42,020 bases of DNA from contig JACOSY010000042.1 in the NCBI GenBank assembly GCA_016178595.1, positions 1 through 42,020 of the forward strand, written 5' to 3'. The DNA comes from Ignavibacteria bacterium (GTDB lineage Bacteria; Bacteroidota; Ignavibacteria; UBA10030; SZUA-254). Below the pieces are notes generated by a model. It saw only the letters and a list, made by a program, of their open reading frames with translations, ran no database searches and was not told the origin of the DNA. This document shows, piece after piece, positions 34,159 through 42,020 of the stretch (positions within the stretch are counted from its first letter, which is position 1; the number at the start of each line of letters is the position of its first letter). Both the position numbers and the translations under genes were made by a program.

Positions 34159-35595
34159 ATGACGGTTCGGCAAGACATAATCGATTTTCAACAAACGATC
34201 ATTCATACCATCGGCAGTATTGCCGACGAGTATGGCTTCGAGGTGTACGTTGTCGGCGGATACGTGCGTGATAAACTGCTGGGCAAGGAGGTGAAGGATA
34301 TCGATTTCGTTGTCATCGGAGATGGGATTGCATTCGCGAAGCTCGTTGCCACAAAGTTTAAACGGAAGAATATTGTCACCTATGAGACATTCGGTACCGC
34401 GATGCTGCAGCTCGACGATGGCAAGATTGAATTCGTTGCGGCTCGCGAAGAGCGTTACGATGCCGATTCCCGCAAGCCGCACGTGAAGCGCACAACGCTC
34501 GAAAGCGATCTGTCACGCAGAGACTTCACGATCAATGCAATAGCGGCATCGATCAACAAAAAAACGTTTGGCGAAATTGCCGATCCATTCGATGGACGAT
34601 CAGATCTTGAAGAGGAAATCCTTCGTACGCCGCTTGCGCCTGAGCAGACGTTCGACGATGATCCTCTGAGGATGATGCGTGCCCTCCGTTTCGTCTCTCA
34701 ACTCTACGATCCATCGACGAGCCGGAGGTTCATTGTCCAACCGGAAACACGTGAAGCCATCAAGAAGAAAGCCGAACGGATCGTGATCGTCTCCAAAGAA
34801 CGAACAACCGATGAGTTCCTGAAAATTCTTGCATCGCCAAAGCCTTCCATCGGCTTGAAACTTTTGTATGAAACAGGCCTCGCGAGCTACGTCTTCCCTG
34901 AACTCGTCGACATGGTTGGCGTCGAGCAGCGAAAGGACTACCATCATAAAGACGTCTTCCTCCACACCTTGAAGGTTGTCGATAATATCAGCACCACAAC
35001 CGACGATGTCTGGCTTCGGTTTACAGCTCTCGCGCACGACATCGCCAAGCCGCGGACGAAGGCATTCAAGGAGGGAATCGGTTGGACGTTTCACGGACAC
35101 GAAGACCTTGGTGCCCGTATGATGAAGCCGATCTTCCGCCGTATGCGCTTCCCGATGGATAAACTCCCGTATGTTGAAAAGCTTGTTCGTTTACACCTGC
35201 GACCCATGGTGCTGGTAAGTGAGGAAGTGACCGATTCTGCCATCCGCAGACTTCTCTTCGAATCTGGCAATGATATTGACGATTTGATGGCATTGTGCCG
35301 GGCCGATATTACCTCACAAAACCCCAATCGAGTTGCTCGCTATCTGAAAAATTACGATATTGTAATGCAGAAAATGCAGGAAGTGGAGGAAAAAGATCAA
35401 CTCCGCAACTGGCAGCCACCTGTTCGCGGGGACGAGATCATGCAGGTATGCGGCATTCAACCGGGTCCACTTGTGGGTATTTTGAAGAAAAGAATTGAGG
35501 AGGCAATACTCGATGGACAGATTCCCAACGAACACGATGCGGCACTCGAGTACCTTTTAAGCATCAAAGGCCAGGTCTTGCAGGAACATTCCTGA
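34159..35595 (+). CDS. CCA tRNA nucleotidyltransferase/poly(A) polymerase family protein with HD domain
   Basis: From ATG 34159 a 478-residue class II nucleotidyltransferase. The head has VYVVGGYVRDKLLGKEVKDIDFVVIGD (GGxVRD and DxD), then RRDFTINAIAAS, DPFDGRSDLEEEILRTPLAPEQTFDDDPLRMMRALRF, the ERTTDEFLKIL helical neck, and an HD-type domain (VFLHTLKVVDN, LAHDIAKP, FHGHEDLGARM). The enzyme adds or repairs the CCA end of tRNA; whether it is CCA-adding, A-adding or a poly(A) polymerase cannot be told by eye. Only 4 bp separate it from the oxidoreductase stop; an earlier in-frame start would overlap that gene by 44 bp. Confidence 0.92.
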   Translation: MTVRQDIIDFQQTIIHTIGSIADEYGFEVYVVGGYVRDKLLGKEVKDIDFVVIGDGIAFAKLVATKFKRKNIVTYETFGTAMLQLDDGKIEFVAAREERYDADSRKPHVKRTTLESDLSRRDFTINAIAASINKKTFGEIADPFDGRSDLEEEILRTPLAPEQTFDDDPLRMMRALRFVSQLYDPSTSRRFIVQPETREAIKKKAERIVIVSKERTTDEFLKILASPKPSIGLKLLYETGLASYVFPELVDMVGVEQRKDYHHKDVFLHTLKVVDNISTTTDDVWLRFTALAHDIAKPRTKAFKEGIGWTFHGHEDLGARMMKPIFRRMRFPMDKLPYVEKLVRLHLRPMVLVSEEVTDSAIRRLLFESGNDIDDLMALCRADITSQNPNRVARYLKNYDIVMQKMQEVEEKDQLRNWQPPVRGDEIMQVCGIQPGPLVGILKKRIEEAILDGQIPNEHDAALEYLLSIKGQVLQEHS

Positions 35596-35707
35596 ACAAT
35601 CAGCCTGCTCTCTTCCTGTAACTTTTTCACGCGAGATTCGTTAACAGGGATGGTCTTCGCGAGTCCTTTCTTTTGCTTTCACTATATCTATAGAAGGAGT
35701 TTGAACG

Positions 35708-37042
35708 ATGACATTACGATGTACTTCATTTTTCTTGTTCGTACTCACGTTGGTTGGAACCGTTGGCGCGCAGCAGCCTGTGACACTGAGCCTGGAGAAG
35801 GCTGTTCAGCTTGCGTTAGAGCAAAATTCAACCGTCATCCAGGCACGGAACACAATAGAGGCACGACAAAGCTCCGTCACCGCAGCATATGGTCAGTTTT
35901 TACCGTCAGTCGGTATCAGCGGAGACTGGTCGCAAACAAAGAGCGACTTTGCTTTCTTTAATGGAATAGAGATTCCCGGCGGTAGTTCGGAAACGCGGAA
36001 ACAATATACTGCCGGCCTCGGTGCGAACTTAACACTCTTCAACGGTTTCGCAAATACATCGTCGGTTAATCTCGCAAAGGCAAACGAAGCATCAGCCGAA
36101 CACTTCACGCGACGAACCGAACAATCGATCGTTTTCCAAACGCATCAACTGTACCTGAACGTCGTCCGAACGTTCCAGTTGCTCAAGGTGAATGAAGATA
36201 ACTTGAAGCGAAGCCAGCGGCAGCTCGAGCGCATCACCGAGTCGAACAAAGTGGGAGCGGTGGCTCTTGCCGACGTGTACCGTCAGCGCGTTCAAGTGGG
36301 CAATGATGAGCTTGCATCAATCCGTGCACAGAACGACTACGAGAAAGCAAAGGCGGACTTGCTTGCTCTCCTTGCAGTGGATGGAGAGCAAGAGTACCAA
36401 ATCGATCTCAACGGAATTCCCACCGATATTGACACGAACGAGTTTCGTGCGTTGAACGGGCAGTATACCAATTTTCCAGAACTGACCCGGCAGGCAATTC
36501 AGAATCGGCCCGATTACTTGTCGGCTCTCGAAAGCAGGAACGGTGCCGATGCGTCGCTGAACATTGCACGGTCGGCGTACTATCCTTCGATCACGACAAG
36601 TGCTTCGTACGGATACGATAATACGGAATTCAGCAAGCTTGCTGACAACAAATCGTTATCCTTCCGTCTGTCCGTGAATTATAATCTCTTCAATGGATTC
36701 TCAACGCAGGAAAAAACGCAACAGGCTGAAGTCAGCCGCAGGAATTCCGATGAGCAGTTACGGCAAACGGAACGCAGTATTCAGGTTGATGTGAAGAAAG
36801 CGCTCCTCGATCTCGAAGCGTCGGAGAAGCAGGTCAACGTCACGCAGACAAGCGTCGAGTCTGCTGAGATGGATCGGAAAATAGCTGAAGAAAAGTACAA
36901 CCTTGGTGCGGGCACGCTTCTCGATCTTCTCATCGCAAACGCAAATTACACGACTGCATTGAGCAACAAAGTCAATGCGGTGACCGGCTATGTACTCGCG
37001 AAGAAACAGGTTGAGTTTGTACTCGGCACAATCACGAAATGA
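35708..37042 (+). CDS. TolC-family outer-membrane efflux protein
   Basis: A 444-residue protein with a signal peptide (to GTVGAQQ). The duplicated outer-membrane-factor fold is evident: LSLEKAVQLALEQNSTVIQARNTIEARQSSV and, in the second half, LTRQAIQNRPDYLSALESRNGADASLNIARSAYYPSI, each followed by long coiled-coil helices and ending VLAKKQVEFVLGTITK. It forms the trimeric exit duct of a tripartite pump. AGAAGGAG precedes the ATG. It leads an operon with the MacA-like adaptor (27 bp later), ATPase and two permeases. Confidence 0.93.
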   Translation: MTLRCTSFFLFVLTLVGTVGAQQPVTLSLEKAVQLALEQNSTVIQARNTIEARQSSVTAAYGQFLPSVGISGDWSQTKSDFAFFNGIEIPGGSSETRKQYTAGLGANLTLFNGFANTSSVNLAKANEASAEHFTRRTEQSIVFQTHQLYLNVVRTFQLLKVNEDNLKRSQRQLERITESNKVGAVALADVYRQRVQVGNDELASIRAQNDYEKAKADLLALLAVDGEQEYQIDLNGIPTDIDTNEFRALNGQYTNFPELTRQAIQNRPDYLSALESRNGADASLNIARSAYYPSITTSASYGYDNTEFSKLADNKSLSFRLSVNYNLFNGFSTQEKTQQAEVSRRNSDEQLRQTERSIQVDVKKALLDLEASEKQVNVTQTSVESAEMDRKIAEEKYNLGAGTLLDLLIANANYTTALSNKVNAVTGYVLAKKQVEFVLGTITK

Positions 37043-37069
37043 CATCAAGTTTTTTGGAAGGACACGACA

Positions 37070-38338
37070 ATGGCAACGAATGGCAAGCGATCCAAGAAGA
37101 AAGTCATCATTTTCTCCATTGCGGGAGTAGTGTTGATTGCATTGACGCTGCTCGTCATACTCGGCAGCAAACGCGAGCCTGTTTTCACGGTGCAGACGGA
37201 GAAAGTTGAGCGGCGTACGATTACGCAAACGGTGACGGCAACCGGCAAGATCTATCCGGAAATTCAAGTAAACATCACGCCGGAAGTGAGCGGTGAGATC
37301 ACCAGTTTGCCGGTAAAAGAAGGGATGAGAGTACGAAAGAGCGATCTTCTGATGAAGATCAAGCCTGATACGTATGCTGCACAGCGTGATCGGGCAGCAG
37401 CCGAGTTGGCGTCGGCAAAGGCAAGTTTACAAAAAAGCGAGTCGGAGTATAAGCGAGCGAAAGAGTTATTCGCGAAGGGACTGATCTCCAGCGCAGATCT
37501 TGAGCAAGCGAACACAAACTATGAAGTCTTGAACGGGCAGTACGCGCAGTCGGAAGCAGCTCTCAAACAATCGAATGAGAATCTGCTGAAGACCACGATT
37601 TATTCACCCATGGAAGGCACCGTCAGTCAACTGCTTGTCGAGCTTGGCGAGCGTGTGCTTGGCACCAGCCAGTTTCAGGGAACGAACGTTATGACTGTTG
37701 CCGATCTTTCACGGATGGAAGCCCGCGTTGATGTCGGAGAGAACGATATCGTTCTGATTTCTCTTGGCGACACTGCTCGCATCGACGTAGACGCGCTCAA
37801 GGGCAGAAAACTCACAGGCATCGTCTACGAAATCGGCAACGCAGCCAAAACAAAGGGTCTCGGTACTCAGGAAGAAGTCACGAATTTCGTGGTCAAGATT
37901 CGTATTCTCGATAAGGATGTCTCGCTCCGGCCCGGCATGTCGATGACGGCAACGGTTGAAACGGAAACGAAGAACAATGTTCTCGCTGTACCGATACAGA
38001 GTGTCACAACACGCTCGCCTAACAAGATGAAGATGGGCGAGAAAAAAGAGCCTGAAGAAGGCGAAGACATGGCTGCCAATGATTCCAAGATCAAGCAAAA
38101 AATCGAGAAGCCGAAAGAAGTGGTTTTCATCGTCGAGAACAATGTTGCCAAGATGCTGGAAGTGAAGCGTGGCATATCCGACGATGCGTATACCGAAATC
38201 ACGAGTGGTCTCGATGCAGGCAAAGAAGTTGTCTCCGGGAGTTACAAGGCTATCAATAGAGAACTGGACAACGACGTCAAGGTCAAGGTCGAGAACATGA
38301 GCGCCAAGAATGGTCCGCTATCCACGGCGTCGAAGTAA
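37070..38338 (+). CDS. MacA-like membrane-fusion (HlyD-family) adaptor
   Basis: A 422-residue periplasmic adaptor with one N-terminal membrane anchor (VIIFSIAGVVLIALTLLVIL, 14-33). It continues with the lipoyl half-motif ITPEVSGEITSLPVKEGMRVRKSDLLMKI, a coiled-coil hairpin of about 90 residues (AAQRDRAAAELASAKASLQKSE...LEQANTNYEVLNGQYAQSEAALKQ), the second lipoyl half (IYSPMEGTVSQLLVELGERVLG) and beta-barrel and C-terminal domains. A charged linker GEKKEPEEGEDMAANDSKIKQKIEKPK is inserted in the last third. It links TolC to the MacB-type permeases. Confidence 0.92.
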   Translation: MATNGKRSKKKVIIFSIAGVVLIALTLLVILGSKREPVFTVQTEKVERRTITQTVTATGKIYPEIQVNITPEVSGEITSLPVKEGMRVRKSDLLMKIKPDTYAAQRDRAAAELASAKASLQKSESEYKRAKELFAKGLISSADLEQANTNYEVLNGQYAQSEAALKQSNENLLKTTIYSPMEGTVSQLLVELGERVLGTSQFQGTNVMTVADLSRMEARVDVGENDIVLISLGDTARIDVDALKGRKLTGIVYEIGNAAKTKGLGTQEEVTNFVVKIRILDKDVSLRPGMSMTATVETETKNNVLAVPIQSVTTRSPNKMKMGEKKEPEEGEDMAANDSKIKQKIEKPKEVVFIVENNVAKMLEVKRGISDDAYTEITSGLDAGKEVVSGSYKAINRELDNDVKVKVENMSAKNGPLSTASK

Positions 38339-38365
38339 TTACCTGACACCAAAAACGGAGCATCG

Positions 38366-39094
38366 ATGAATAACAATTCGGTCGTCATCAGTTTACAGCA
38401 GATCAAGAAAATCTACGACATGGGTGGAGTGGAAGAGGTTCAGGCACTGCGTGGTGTTTCGCTGGAGATTCAGAAGAACGAGTACGTCGCGATCATGGGA
38501 CCGTCCGGTTCGGGCAAGTCAACGCTCATGAATATTATCGGATGTCTCGATACGCCGACATCCGGTCTTTACGAATTCAACACCGTCAACGTGAGCGAGA
38601 TGAACGATAACCAGCTTGCGAGGGTCCGTAACAAAGAAATTGGATTTGTCTTTCAGACCTTCAACCTTCTGGCACGATCGGATGCGTTGCACAATGTCGA
38701 GCTTCCATTGATCTACGCGGGTGTTCCATCGGTTGATCGCAAGCGGATGGCGCGTGAAGCGCTGGAACATGTCGGGCTTGGCGATCGGATTCACCATAAA
38801 CCGAACGAGCTCTCGGGAGGTCAACGGCAACGTGTCGCGGTCGCGCGGGCTTTAGTGAACAGGCCTTCGATCCTCCTCGCCGATGAGCCGACCGGTAATC
38901 TGGACTCGAAGACCGGCGATGAAATCATGATCCTTTTCGAGGAGCTTCATCGTCAAGGGAATACAATCATTCTGGTAACGCACGAGGAGTATATCGCCGA
39001 ACACGCGTATCGCATTATCCGAATTCGCGACGGTATGGTGGAAAGCGATACACCCGTTGAGCGACGAGCAAAAGTACTTGCTGCCGTTTCCTGA
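38366..39094 (+). CDS. ABC transporter ATP-binding protein (MacB/LolD type)
   Basis: A 242-residue ATPase. Walker A is GPSGSGKST (about 51-59), the Q-loop is [27 protein letters not shown], the signature is [40 protein letters not shown], and the H-loop is ILVTHE. It belongs to the MacB/LolD/FtsE group that powers mechanotransmission permeases. In most MacB proteins the ATPase is fused to the permease; here it is separate, followed by two permeases. It begins 27 bp after the adaptor gene. Confidence 0.95.
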   Translation: MNNNSVVISLQQIKKIYDMGGVEEVQALRGVSLEIQKNEYVAIMGPSGSGKSTLMNIIGCLDTPTSGLYEFNTVNVSEMNDNQLARVRNKEIGFVFQTFNLLARSDALHNVELPLIYAGVPSVDRKRMAREALEHVGLGDRIHHKPNELSGGQRQRVAVARALVNRPSILLADEPTGNLDSKTGDEIMILFEELHRQGNTIILVTHEEYIAEHAYRIIRIRDGMVESDTPVERRAKVLAAVS

Positions 39095-39104
39095 GGATAC
39101 TGCT

Positions 39105-40331
39105 ATGGTCTCACTCTTCGAATTTCGAGAAGGATTATCGGTTTCGCTTCGTGCACTTCGCGCTAACAAGATGCGCTCGGTGTTGACGATGATCGGCATT
39201 GCTTTCGGTATATGGGCCGTCACGATGATGGCCACTGCGATTGAGGGAGTAGGCCGTGCGTTTGAAAAGAGCACGTCGGCATTCGGTTCGAAAGTTGTTT
39301 ACATCCAGAAATTTGCCTGGGCAAGCGGTGAGGAAGAATGGTGGAAATCTCGGAACCGCAGAAATATGAAAGTCGAGTACGCCGACTATATTCTCCATCA
39401 TGCAACACTCATCGATGCCGTAGCTCCCGCTGTCGCGACTTTCAAGGATGCGAGTTTCGGTTCACGCACCATGATAGCCGCTTTCATCACCGGTACGACA
39501 CACTACTACCAGGAGGCATCAGGAACGACAATTGCTGAAGGCCGTTTCTTCTCACAGGAAGAATCCGATGGCGGCCGGCCCGTCTGTGCCATCGGTGCGA
39601 ATGTTGCCGAGACTCTGTTCCCGAACATCGACCCCATTGACCAGGTCATAAAAGTCGGAGGCTTTCCGTACCGCGTGCTTGCGGTCTTCGAGAAACAAGG
39701 AGGAATGTTCGGAGCGTTTACGTCCGATAATCGGATCTATATTCCTATCAGATCGTTTATGAATCAGTTCGGCACGCGCCGGGACGTGACGCTCAATGTT
39801 CGTGTGGCGCAGAGCGCCGACATTGAAGACGCGAAGGAAGAACTCCGTGGAATTATGCGGAAGGTACGGCAGTTGAACGTCGGACAAGAAGACGATTTTA
39901 GGATTAACGAGCAGGAGCTTTTGAATCGGCTCTTTCGAAGTATTACAGCAGTTATTGCATCGATCGGGTTTTTCATTACCGGACTTGCATTGTTTGTCGG
40001 CGGGATCGGTATCATGAATATCATGTACGTGTCTGTGAGTGAACGGACCAAGGAAATCGGGATTCGCAAGGCCATCGGTGCACGGCGAAGAACGATCCTC
40101 TTCCAGTTCCTCGCCGAGTCGGCAATCATTTGCATGATCGGCGGGCTCATTGGCCTCCTGTTTGCATTTCCATCCAGTCTGCTCCTGAACCAGGTTCTCC
40201 CGACGGCGATGCCTCTTTCGGTTGTCTTTGTTGCGCTTATTGTGTCGGCGCTGGTGGGTATTGTCTCCGGCTTCTTGCCTGCGTACAAAGCAGCGAAGAT
40301 GGATCCGGTTGAAGCACTGCGGTACGAGTAA
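39105..40331 (+). CDS. MacB-like ABC permease 1
   Basis: From ATG 39105 (GAGGA upstream) a 408-residue permease. The layout is that of MacB: a first helix (MRSVLTMIGIAFGIWAVTMMATAI), a periplasmic domain of about 250 residues, and three C-terminal helices with IGIMNIMYVSVSERTKEIGIRKAIGARRRTILFQFLAESAIICMIGGLIG and the final PAYKAAKMDPVEALRYE. The in-frame start at 39057 would overlap the ATPase gene. It is probably half of a heterodimer with the next permease. Confidence 0.93.
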   Translation: MVSLFEFREGLSVSLRALRANKMRSVLTMIGIAFGIWAVTMMATAIEGVGRAFEKSTSAFGSKVVYIQKFAWASGEEEWWKSRNRRNMKVEYADYILHHATLIDAVAPAVATFKDASFGSRTMIAAFITGTTHYYQEASGTTIAEGRFFSQEESDGGRPVCAIGANVAETLFPNIDPIDQVIKVGGFPYRVLAVFEKQGGMFGAFTSDNRIYIPIRSFMNQFGTRRDVTLNVRVAQSADIEDAKEELRGIMRKVRQLNVGQEDDFRINEQELLNRLFRSITAVIASIGFFITGLALFVGGIGIMNIMYVSVSERTKEIGIRKAIGARRRTILFQFLAESAIICMIGGLIGLLFAFPSSLLLNQVLPTAMPLSVVFVALIVSALVGIVSGFLPAYKAAKMDPVEALRYE

Positions 40332-40378
40332 GCTGAAGAATGTTGTCTACATTGTTGAAAACATAGTTTCGAGATTTT

Positions 40379-41638
40379 ATGCCGCGATCATTTGAATCCA
40401 TCCTCTACGAGATACGAGAAAGCCTCGTCATGGCACTCGTAGCGCTCAGGACGAACAAACTTCGTTCAATTCTCACACTTCTCAGCATGTCGGTCGGTGT
40501 CTTTTCGATCATTGCGGTGATGACAGCAATGGGAGTGATGGTGAATAGTATCGAGAATGGTTTGAGCCAGCTTGGAGCGAACACGTTCCAGGTTCAGAAA
40601 AACCAGGAGTTTGAATCTGATAATCCGCGTGATCGCGCCAAGCTCCGAAATCGGAAAAACATCCAACACTCCGAAGGTATACTCGTCAAGGAGCGGGCAT
40701 CGCTTGCCAAGATCGTTGGACTGGAAGCATGGGAAGGCGGGAAAATTATAACGACCACCGATGGAAAGAAAACGAATCCCGGCGTCAGTCTGGTCGGTGA
40801 AGATGTGGAAGGTTTCGCAACAAACGATTGGTTGATCGGTGACGGACGATTGTTTACACAAGACGAGTTGAACTCCGGTCGCCACGTAGCGATCATTGGT
40901 ACCGTCGTCGTACAGAAACTGTTTGCAAAAACCGATCCTCTTGGTCAGACAATCCGCATCGATGGGCAGGAGTATGAGATCGTCGGTGTTCTTGCCGAAA
41001 AAGGCGGCATGCTTGGCGGGAACCAGGATAATTTCGTTGCAATTCCGCTCACGACCTTCTTTACAATCTACGGGCATGACCGGGATATCCATATCATGGT
41101 GCAGTCAACTTCTCGTGAAACATACGAGGACTGCATCGAGCAGGTACGCGGCATCCTGCGCGCTGTTCGTCACGTTGCTCCGGGAGCCGACGACGATTTC
41201 CACATCTTCTCAAACGATACTCTGATCCAATCGTTTAACGATTTCTCAAAATATGTCCGGCTCGGATTGCTCTTCATCAGTGCGGTTGCACTCATTGCTG
41301 CCGGCGTCGGTATCATGAATATCATGCTCGTTTCCGTGACTGAACGGACGCGCGAGATCGGTATCCGAAAAGCGATCGGTGCAAAGAAAAAGAATATCCT
41401 CACGCAGTTCATACTCGAAGCCGTTGTCGTGAGCCAGCTCGGCGGTGTGATTGGTATTCTTTTTGGAGTCATTGCCGGCAATATCATTGCTTTCATGTTA
41501 TCTGTCCCACCCGTTATCCCCGTCGACTGGACGATTATCGGTTTCGTTACTTGCTCCTTGATCGGGATAATTTTTGGAGTGTATCCTGCCTGGAAAGCCT
41601 CAAACCTCGATCCGATCGAGGCGCTCAGGTATGAGTAA
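40379..41638 (+). CDS. MacB-like ABC permease 2
   Basis: A 419-residue permease with the same architecture as its neighbour: first helix LRSILTLLSMSVGVFSIIAVMTAMGVMV, a periplasmic domain of about 240 residues, and the C-terminal VGIMNIMLVSVTERTREIGIRKAIGAKKKNILTQFILEA...YPAWKASNLDPIEALRYE. The paralogs differ in the periplasmic domain, which fits a heterodimer that shares one ATPase. It is the last gene of the five-gene operon; no clear terminator is visible after it. Confidence 0.93.
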   Translation: MPRSFESILYEIRESLVMALVALRTNKLRSILTLLSMSVGVFSIIAVMTAMGVMVNSIENGLSQLGANTFQVQKNQEFESDNPRDRAKLRNRKNIQHSEGILVKERASLAKIVGLEAWEGGKIITTTDGKKTNPGVSLVGEDVEGFATNDWLIGDGRLFTQDELNSGRHVAIIGTVVVQKLFAKTDPLGQTIRIDGQEYEIVGVLAEKGGMLGGNQDNFVAIPLTTFFTIYGHDRDIHIMVQSTSRETYEDCIEQVRGILRAVRHVAPGADDDFHIFSNDTLIQSFNDFSKYVRLGLLFISAVALIAAGVGIMNIMLVSVTERTREIGIRKAIGAKKKNILTQFILEAVVVSQLGGVIGILFGVIAGNIIAFMLSVPPVIPVDWTIIGFVTCSLIGIIFGVYPAWKASNLDPIEALRYE

Positions 41639-41743
41639 CCTTGAGGAGAAGGGCAAAATTCTGACGTATGAGATGAAATTGCGAGCTTCTTATCCGCTTT
41701 CTCCGGTTTTTCACCTCATAACGTGTTTACTAGGGTTTCACTC

Positions 41744-41772
41744 TTGACAGTCTGAAGGATTTCTCATATCTT
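41744..41772 (+). promoter_or_regulatory. Sigma70-like promoter for the last gene
   Basis: A consensus TTGACA (41744-41749) is followed after exactly 17 bp by TATCTT (41767-41772) and an A/T-rich TATATAAAGC. The ATG of the downstream exported protein is about 50 bp further on. Confidence 0.7.
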
Positions 41773-41824
41773 ATATAAAGCATGCCCGCAATTTTGATCA
41801 CCATTTTTACCTTATGAGGGGTTT

Positions 41825-42020
41825 ATGAAATTACGATACAATGTTGTTATTCTCGGTGGAGCTATTGTGTTCTCGCTCCTATCGAGTGCGCTCTTCGCAC
41901 AGCCGAAGTACCGCACCTTTAATCAGAATGATCTGGGAGAGAAGAAGGACAAGGCGGGAAAGGCCGTGGGAAGTACGGCGTGTTTTGTTTTCCATAATAC
42001 GACCGGTCAGACGGTGAATA
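41825..42020 (+). CDS. Exported protein, partial (runs off the window)
   Basis: The ATG at 41825 follows GAGGGG and opens a frame with signal peptide VVILGGAIVFSLLSSALFAQ and a mature chain (KYRTFNQNDLGEKKDKAGKA, then a TACFVFHNTT stretch). The frame continues past the end. No family is recognised from 65 residues. It has its own promoter, so it is not part of the efflux operon. Confidence 0.75.
   Translation, partial: MKLRYNVVILGGAIVFSLLSSALFAQPKYRTFNQNDLGEKKDKAGKAVGSTACFVFHNTTGQTVN

Overview
The window looks like a stretch of a free-living bacterium of the FCB group (Bacteroidota/Chlorobiota relatives, perhaps an Ignavibacteria- or Kapabacteria-like lineage). The pointers are many exported beta-barrel-like proteins and lipoproteins, an L-lysine 6-aminotransferase, an FbaB-type class I aldolase, a possible remnant of a type IX secretion sorting signal (3566-3601), and about 50% GC with sigma70-like promoters (TTGACA/TATCTT). 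This placement is an inference; no rRNA gene is present to test it.

Region by region: 1-3.5 kb (+) holds a probable insertion-sequence end, then an aldehyde dehydrogenase and L-lysine 6-aminotransferase, a lysine-degradation pair that would make 2-aminoadipate. 3.6-9.5 kb (-) is a run of a large Rossmann-fold protein, YbjQ, a lipoprotein, a second aldehyde dehydrogenase, a small membrane protein and a DinB-fold protein. 9.5-15.1 kb (-) holds a cupin remnant, an M61 peptidase, a zinc-ribbon protein, a chimeric porin/DsrE ORF, an ICMT-like methyltransferase, a YdeI/DUF1905 protein, small membrane and exported proteins, and an RRM protein. 15.1-16.3 kb is rich in inverted repeats around a GIY-YIG nuclease.

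16.3-20.3 kb (+) carries carB broken into two ORFs, with a 169-aa exported Spy/CpxP-like gene between them. Copies of a 32-bp A/T-rich repeat lie exactly at the break points, and joining the flanks restores one CarB reading frame. No carA is in the window. 20.3-23.4 kb holds two tandem outer-membrane paralogs, two lipoproteins and several REP/REPIN-like hairpin arrays. 23.8-26.7 kb is uvrA.

26.7-30.8 kb (-) has an outer-membrane protein, an RlmI-type rRNA methyltransferase, a lipoprotein and fbaB. 30.9-35.6 kb (+) has a HAD phosphatase, a GT-C-type membrane protein, a Gfo/Idh/MocA oxidoreductase and a CCA-adding-type nucleotidyltransferase. 35.7-41.6 kb (+) is a compact five-gene tripartite efflux operon: TolC, MacA-like adaptor, ABC ATPase and two MacB-like permeases. 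The last gene, exported and preceded by a clear promoter, runs off the window.

The most unusual features are the carB interruption, the dense and varied set of intergenic palindromes (at least four families, some supplying stop codons or abutting starts), and the porin-DsrE chimera. No CRISPR array, phage module, toxin-antitoxin pair, tRNA or rRNA gene was seen.
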